From Deltaproteobacteria bacterium (GTDB lineage Bacteria; Desulfobacterota; Syntrophia; Syntrophales; UBA5619): a DNA stretch of 14,929 nucleotides. Position 1 is the first letter of the stretch, and each line of letters starts with the position of its first letter. The DNA is taken from positions 1-14,929 of the forward strand of contig JAPLJW010000267.1 in assembly GCA_026388365.1 (NCBI GenBank). The letters run 5' to 3'. Shown piece after piece: positions 12,767 to 14,929 of this stretch. The notes beneath the pieces were generated by a model. It saw only the letters and a list, made by a program, of their open reading frames with translations. It ran no database searches and was not told the origin of the DNA. Position numbers and translations under genes: made by a program.

Positions 12767-13509
12767 GGTTTCCCCTCATCTTCCTTGTGAAGCATTACGG
12801 TAATTCGCTTGACCTTCGCCTTTTTAACCTTTTTGGACTGGCCCGGGAGCCGTTCCTCGATGATCACGCGATCAGGCCGGATCGAGACGATCCGCCCTCC
12901 GTTCATGCCGATATAGGTCCCCACAAAAAGGGGATAGTGTTTTTTCGAAACCCCGTCCTCGACAATCGCCGTGCGTCCCTGATCGCCGCCGGCAATCCCG
13001 ACCAGGCGGAGCTGATCGATCTCCATCTGCTGGAGCGGCGAGATGGGGAGACCTTTCGCCGCCGCCGCCTTCTTCATCAGCTCTTCTTCCATCTTCTTTT
13101 TCAGGGCCAGATCCGTTTCAATGAAGGGCTTGAAGGGATCCGATTTCCCGGTCGGCACATATACATAGCCCGTCGCCTCCGGAACTTCCGCAGGAACCGG
13201 CTTCGTCCCCGCCCCACCCGCAACGGACGCCGCCGGAACTTCCGCAGGAACCGCTTTCGTCCCCGCCCCGCCTGCAACGGACGCCGATGGCGCCGGTGCA
13301 GCCGCCTTCGTCCCCGCCCCGCCTGCAACAGCCGCCGATGGTGCCGGTGCAGCCGCCTTCGTCCCCGCTCCACCTGCAACAGCCGCCGATGGCGCCGGTG
13401 CAGCCGCCTTCGTGTCGGCCGCCCGGGATGCAACCGGACCCGTTCCGACCGCCACCCAAAAAATCAGGACGCCGCCCACGATCCCCGCTATGGAATGCCG
13501 TCTCATCAT
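12763..13509 (-). CDS. pilP: type IV pilus assembly protein PilP
   Basis: PilP links the inner-membrane PilN/PilO complex to the secretin PilQ. The 248-residue protein has a signal-like N-terminus (hydrophobic 8-27, ASRA then ADTK), a repeat-rich linker (33-111), and the conserved PilP region from about 115: YVYVPTGKSDPFKPFI (family motif around DPF.P), QQMEIDQLRLVGIAGG and TAIVEDGVSKKHYPLFVGTYIG, then a lysine-rich end. PilP proteins are usually lipoproteins, but here there is no cysteine anywhere, so no lipobox; anchoring would have to be by an uncleaved signal or by partners. The ATG at 13507-13509 overlaps the pilO stop by four bases; a second ATG follows at once (13504-13506). The 3' end overlaps pilQ by four bases. 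Confidence 0.9.
   Translation of the reverse strand: MMRRHSIAGIVGGVLIFWVAVGTGPVASRAADTKAAAPAPSAAVAGGAGTKAAAPAPSAAVAGGAGTKAAAPAPSASVAGGAGTKAVPAEVPAASVAGGAGTKPVPAEVPEATGYVYVPTGKSDPFKPFIETDLALKKKMEEELMKKAAAAKGLPISPLQQMEIDQLRLVGIAGGDQGRTAIVEDGVSKKHYPLFVGTYIGMNGGRIVSIRPDRVIIEERLPGQSKKVKKAKVKRITVMLHKEDEGKP
13186..13412 (-). repeat. pilP: 51/54-base tandem repeat in pilP
   Basis: The anchor TTCGT on the plus strand recurs at about 13202, 13256, 13307, 13358 and 13409, spacings of 54, 51, 51 and 51 bases. The units encode TKAAAPAPSAAVAGGAG three times (third copy with S for A), then an 18-residue TKAVPAEVPAASVAGGAG and a partial TKPVPAEVPEA. The period is a multiple of three, so copy changes would keep the frame and only alter linker length. 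Confidence 0.9.
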
Positions 13510-14159
13510 GGCTTCTTATCCACAAACATATAGGTTTTGACGGTGCAGTAGGTCTTGACGATCCGCCCCCGCCCCTTCACATCCTGCGCCTCCCCCATGG
13601 TAATGTTCTCGATATTGATGATGCGGGAGAGTTTGGCAATCTTTGCAAAGAAGGACACCGTATTGTGAAAACTGCCGGTCAGTTGCACCTTGATGGGGAT
13701 TTCATCGTAAAACTTCTCCGGTTCGGGCGGCTTCGCAGGCGGGGCCTTGGCGCCGGCCGGGGCAGCAGCCGGTTTCGGAGGGGCCGCCGGTTTTACCTCC
13801 GGGGGTTTCGGCTCAAACAGCAGGAAATTCACACCGGCCTCCTGGCCGGAGAGAACCACCGATGACAGGAGCCCTGCAATCTCCCGCGCATTGGGAAGTT
13901 TCAGCAGGGCCAGCTTAAAGGACTCCTGCAGCGAGCTGATCTCCCGGAGATACCTGCCGAGCTGCGCCGCCACCTTTTCCTTTTCTGCAATCTGCTGCTG
14001 CATCTCCGTCAGCTTGGTATTGAGGGCTATTCGCTTTGCAAGGATTGCCTGAAAGAAGGACATATAATAGAGATAGCCCAGAAGAAGGCAGACCAGCAAA
14101 ACGATCAGCGCCTTGATCTTGGGGGAAAGTTTCTTCAAACCATCGACACTGAGGTCCAT
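13506..14159 (-). CDS. pilO: type IV pilus assembly protein PilO
   Basis: The 217-residue bitopic inner-membrane protein has a short cytoplasmic start, one membrane segment (about 16-34), a coiled coil (about 40-80, KLTEMQQQIAEKEKVAAQL) and a periplasmic ferredoxin-like domain split by a Pro/Ala/Lys-rich insert (about 117-147). The family signature FYDEIPIKVQLTGSFHNTVS followed by IAKLSRIINIENI (about 150-186) is clear. PilO pairs with PilN and binds PilP, forming the alignment complex between the cytoplasmic PilM ring and the secretin. It starts four bases after pilN and overlaps pilP by four bases. The proline-rich insert is the only odd point; as in PilP and PilQ of this operon, a flexible low-complexity linker has been added to a conserved fold. 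Confidence 0.94.
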   Translation of the reverse strand: MDLSVDGLKKLSPKIKALIVLLVCLLLGYLYYMSFFQAILAKRIALNTKLTEMQQQIAEKEKVAAQLGRYLREISSLQESFKLALLKLPNAREIAGLLSSVVLSGQEAGVNFLLFEPKPPEVKPAAPPKPAAAPAGAKAPPAKPPEPEKFYDEIPIKVQLTGSFHNTVSFFAKIAKLSRIINIENITMGEAQDVKGRGRIVKTYCTVKTYMFVDKKP

Positions 14160-14163
14160 AGGT

Positions 14164-14712
14164 TCATATCCCTTTTTTCATGACACAGGTCAGGATGAAT
14201 TGCTGCAACTTCACGCCGGCCACCTCTTTTTCTCTGGATACCACCAGCTCGGCCGACTGGACAAATCCTGCCGTTTCCATGCTCTTCATGAAGCGGGCCA
14301 CGGCGCCGTTGTCCCTGGCCACGCCCTCGATGCGAAGTTCCTGCCCCGTCTGCGTGATCTTTTCCAGCCAGGCATCCTTGGCGGGAATGAGCATATTCAG
14401 TTCATCCAGCATGCGGACGGCAAAGTGCCGGTTGATCTCGAGGGTGTTGATCACCCCCAACTTCTGTTCCAGGTCCTTCTTGTCCTTCTTGAAACCCTCG
14501 ATGTCGCCAACCTTTTTGTTCAATACGATCAGTCTGGCATCCGCCTCCCGGATCTTCTTCTCCATGCCGCTGACGCTTAAACTGAAGAAGAAATGCACGC
14601 AGAGGATGATCAGAAAAAACAGCACCATGACGCCGGAGAAGATGATGATCTGGCGCTGCAGACCCTCCTTTTGTTCCTTTTCGCGATAGGGCAGAAGATT
14701 GATTTTAATCAT
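14164..14712 (-). CDS. pilN: type IV pilus assembly protein PilN
   Basis: The 182-residue inner-membrane protein has the N-terminal MIKINLLPYREKE, the INLLP peptide that docks in the groove of PilM in the cytoplasm. One membrane segment follows (about 22-44), then a coiled coil (about 47-95) and a periplasmic ferredoxin-like domain (about 100-182, WLEKITQTGQELRIEGVA and FMKSMETAGFVQSAEL). It heterodimerises with PilO through the coiled coil. The ATG at 14710-14712 overlaps the pilM stop by four bases (ATGA), and pilO begins four bases after its end, so the order and coupling are the classical pilMNOPQ arrangement. Length and motifs are normal for the family. Confidence 0.95.
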   Translation of the reverse strand: MIKINLLPYREKEQKEGLQRQIIIFSGVMVLFFLIILCVHFFFSLSVSGMEKKIREADARLIVLNKKVGDIEGFKKDKKDLEQKLGVINTLEINRHFAVRMLDELNMLIPAKDAWLEKITQTGQELRIEGVARDNGAVARFMKSMETAGFVQSAELVVSREKEVAGVKLQQFILTCVMKKGI

Positions 14713-14929
14713 TTGTCACCTATCTTCCGCAAAGCCAGTCCCACGCCGACGGCAGCAATGGGACCGATACCCTCAGCCGACTCCGGCCCCAGAACCTTTT
14801 TATCCAATTGGATCTTTTTGAACGGGTCGATGATCTCCGTTTCGATCCCCAGCCGGCGACCCAGATCGGCAACCAGTTCGGGAATCAGGGCTCCGCCGCC
14901 GGACACGAGAATTTTACTGATGGTTTCCG
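14709..14929 (-). CDS. pilM: type IV pilus assembly protein PilM, C-terminal end (5' part outside window)
   Basis: The frame is open from the window edge to a TGA at 14709-14711, about 72 residues. It reads ETISKILVSGGGALIPELVA, followed by GIETEIIDPFKKI and ending AVGVGLALRKIGDK. The SGGGALIP segment is the nucleotide-binding phosphate loop of the actin-like ATPase fold (PilM/FtsA group), and PF..I followed by an A.GLALR end is typical of PilM. PilM is the cytoplasmic ring component that binds the PilN tail. The gene runs off the window at its 5' end, so any start seen here (the GTG at 14904-14906) is internal. Confidence 0.93.
   Translation of the reverse strand, partial: ETISKILVSGGGALIPELVADLGRRLGIETEIIDPFKKIQLDKKVLGPESAEGIGPIAAVGVGLALRKIGDK

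Noticed and set aside
10826..12790. 654-residue plus-strand open frame opposite pilQ
   Set aside because: It lies exactly opposite a gene with clear secretin motifs. The translation is arginine/aspartate/leucine-rich shadow sequence typical of GC-rich antisense frames and has no recognisable domain.
13186..13412. regular 51-base spacing as a CRISPR array
   Set aside because: The whole unit is repeated without unique spacers, it stays in the pilP frame, and it encodes a regular 17-residue linker.

Overview
This window reads like a chromosomal stretch of a GC-rich Gram-negative bacterium, most likely of the Desulfobacterota/deltaproteobacterial type. That placement is an inference from the pilMNOPQ order, the secretin and lipoprotein genes, and the gcvH/lipM/hisC neighbourhood; no marker gene here fixes the taxon. 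Every gene I can support lies on the minus strand, so transcription runs from high to low coordinates.

Right side (14929 to 9828): the type IV pilus alignment/secretin operon pilM (3' end only), pilN, pilO, pilP, pilQ. The genes overlap by four bases or are four bases apart. Forty-one bases after pilQ comes a Sel1-repeat lipoprotein that could be a secretin accessory factor. Together these encode the cytoplasmic ring protein, the inner-membrane PilN/PilO pair, the periplasmic linker PilP and the outer-membrane secretin. After a 158-base gap comes a lipoprotein with about five Ig-like repeats (7921-9669).

Middle (about 4490 to 7920): an accessory-looking block. It holds a secreted HExxHxxGxxH metalloprotease with three BACON-like and two VCBS-like C-terminal repeats, followed directly by an orphaned C-terminal fragment of another surface protein in a different frame. 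Palindrome-rich repeats lie on both sides of this block. One (4490-4645) has imperfect terminal inverted repeats and a core that folds into a gap-free cloverleaf. The protease DNA has near-identical internal repeats and looks less GC-rich than its neighbours.

Left side (4365 to 1): a compact housekeeping operon consisting of a TPR protein, an M24 Xaa-Pro aminopeptidase, gcvH, a LipM-type octanoyltransferase and hisC, with overlaps or short gaps. The gcvH-lipM pair makes biochemical sense because LipM enzymes octanoylate GcvH. After hisC there is a possible terminator and a REP-like palindrome. The window then ends inside the N-terminus of a CarA-like (carbamoyl phosphate synthase small chain) gene that is too short to be obvious.

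I do not see a clearly novel multi-gene system. The most interesting items are the repeat-flanked protease block with its frame-broken tail, the cloverleaf element, a PilP without a lipobox cysteine but with a tandem-repeat linker, and the Sel1 lipoprotein behind pilQ.
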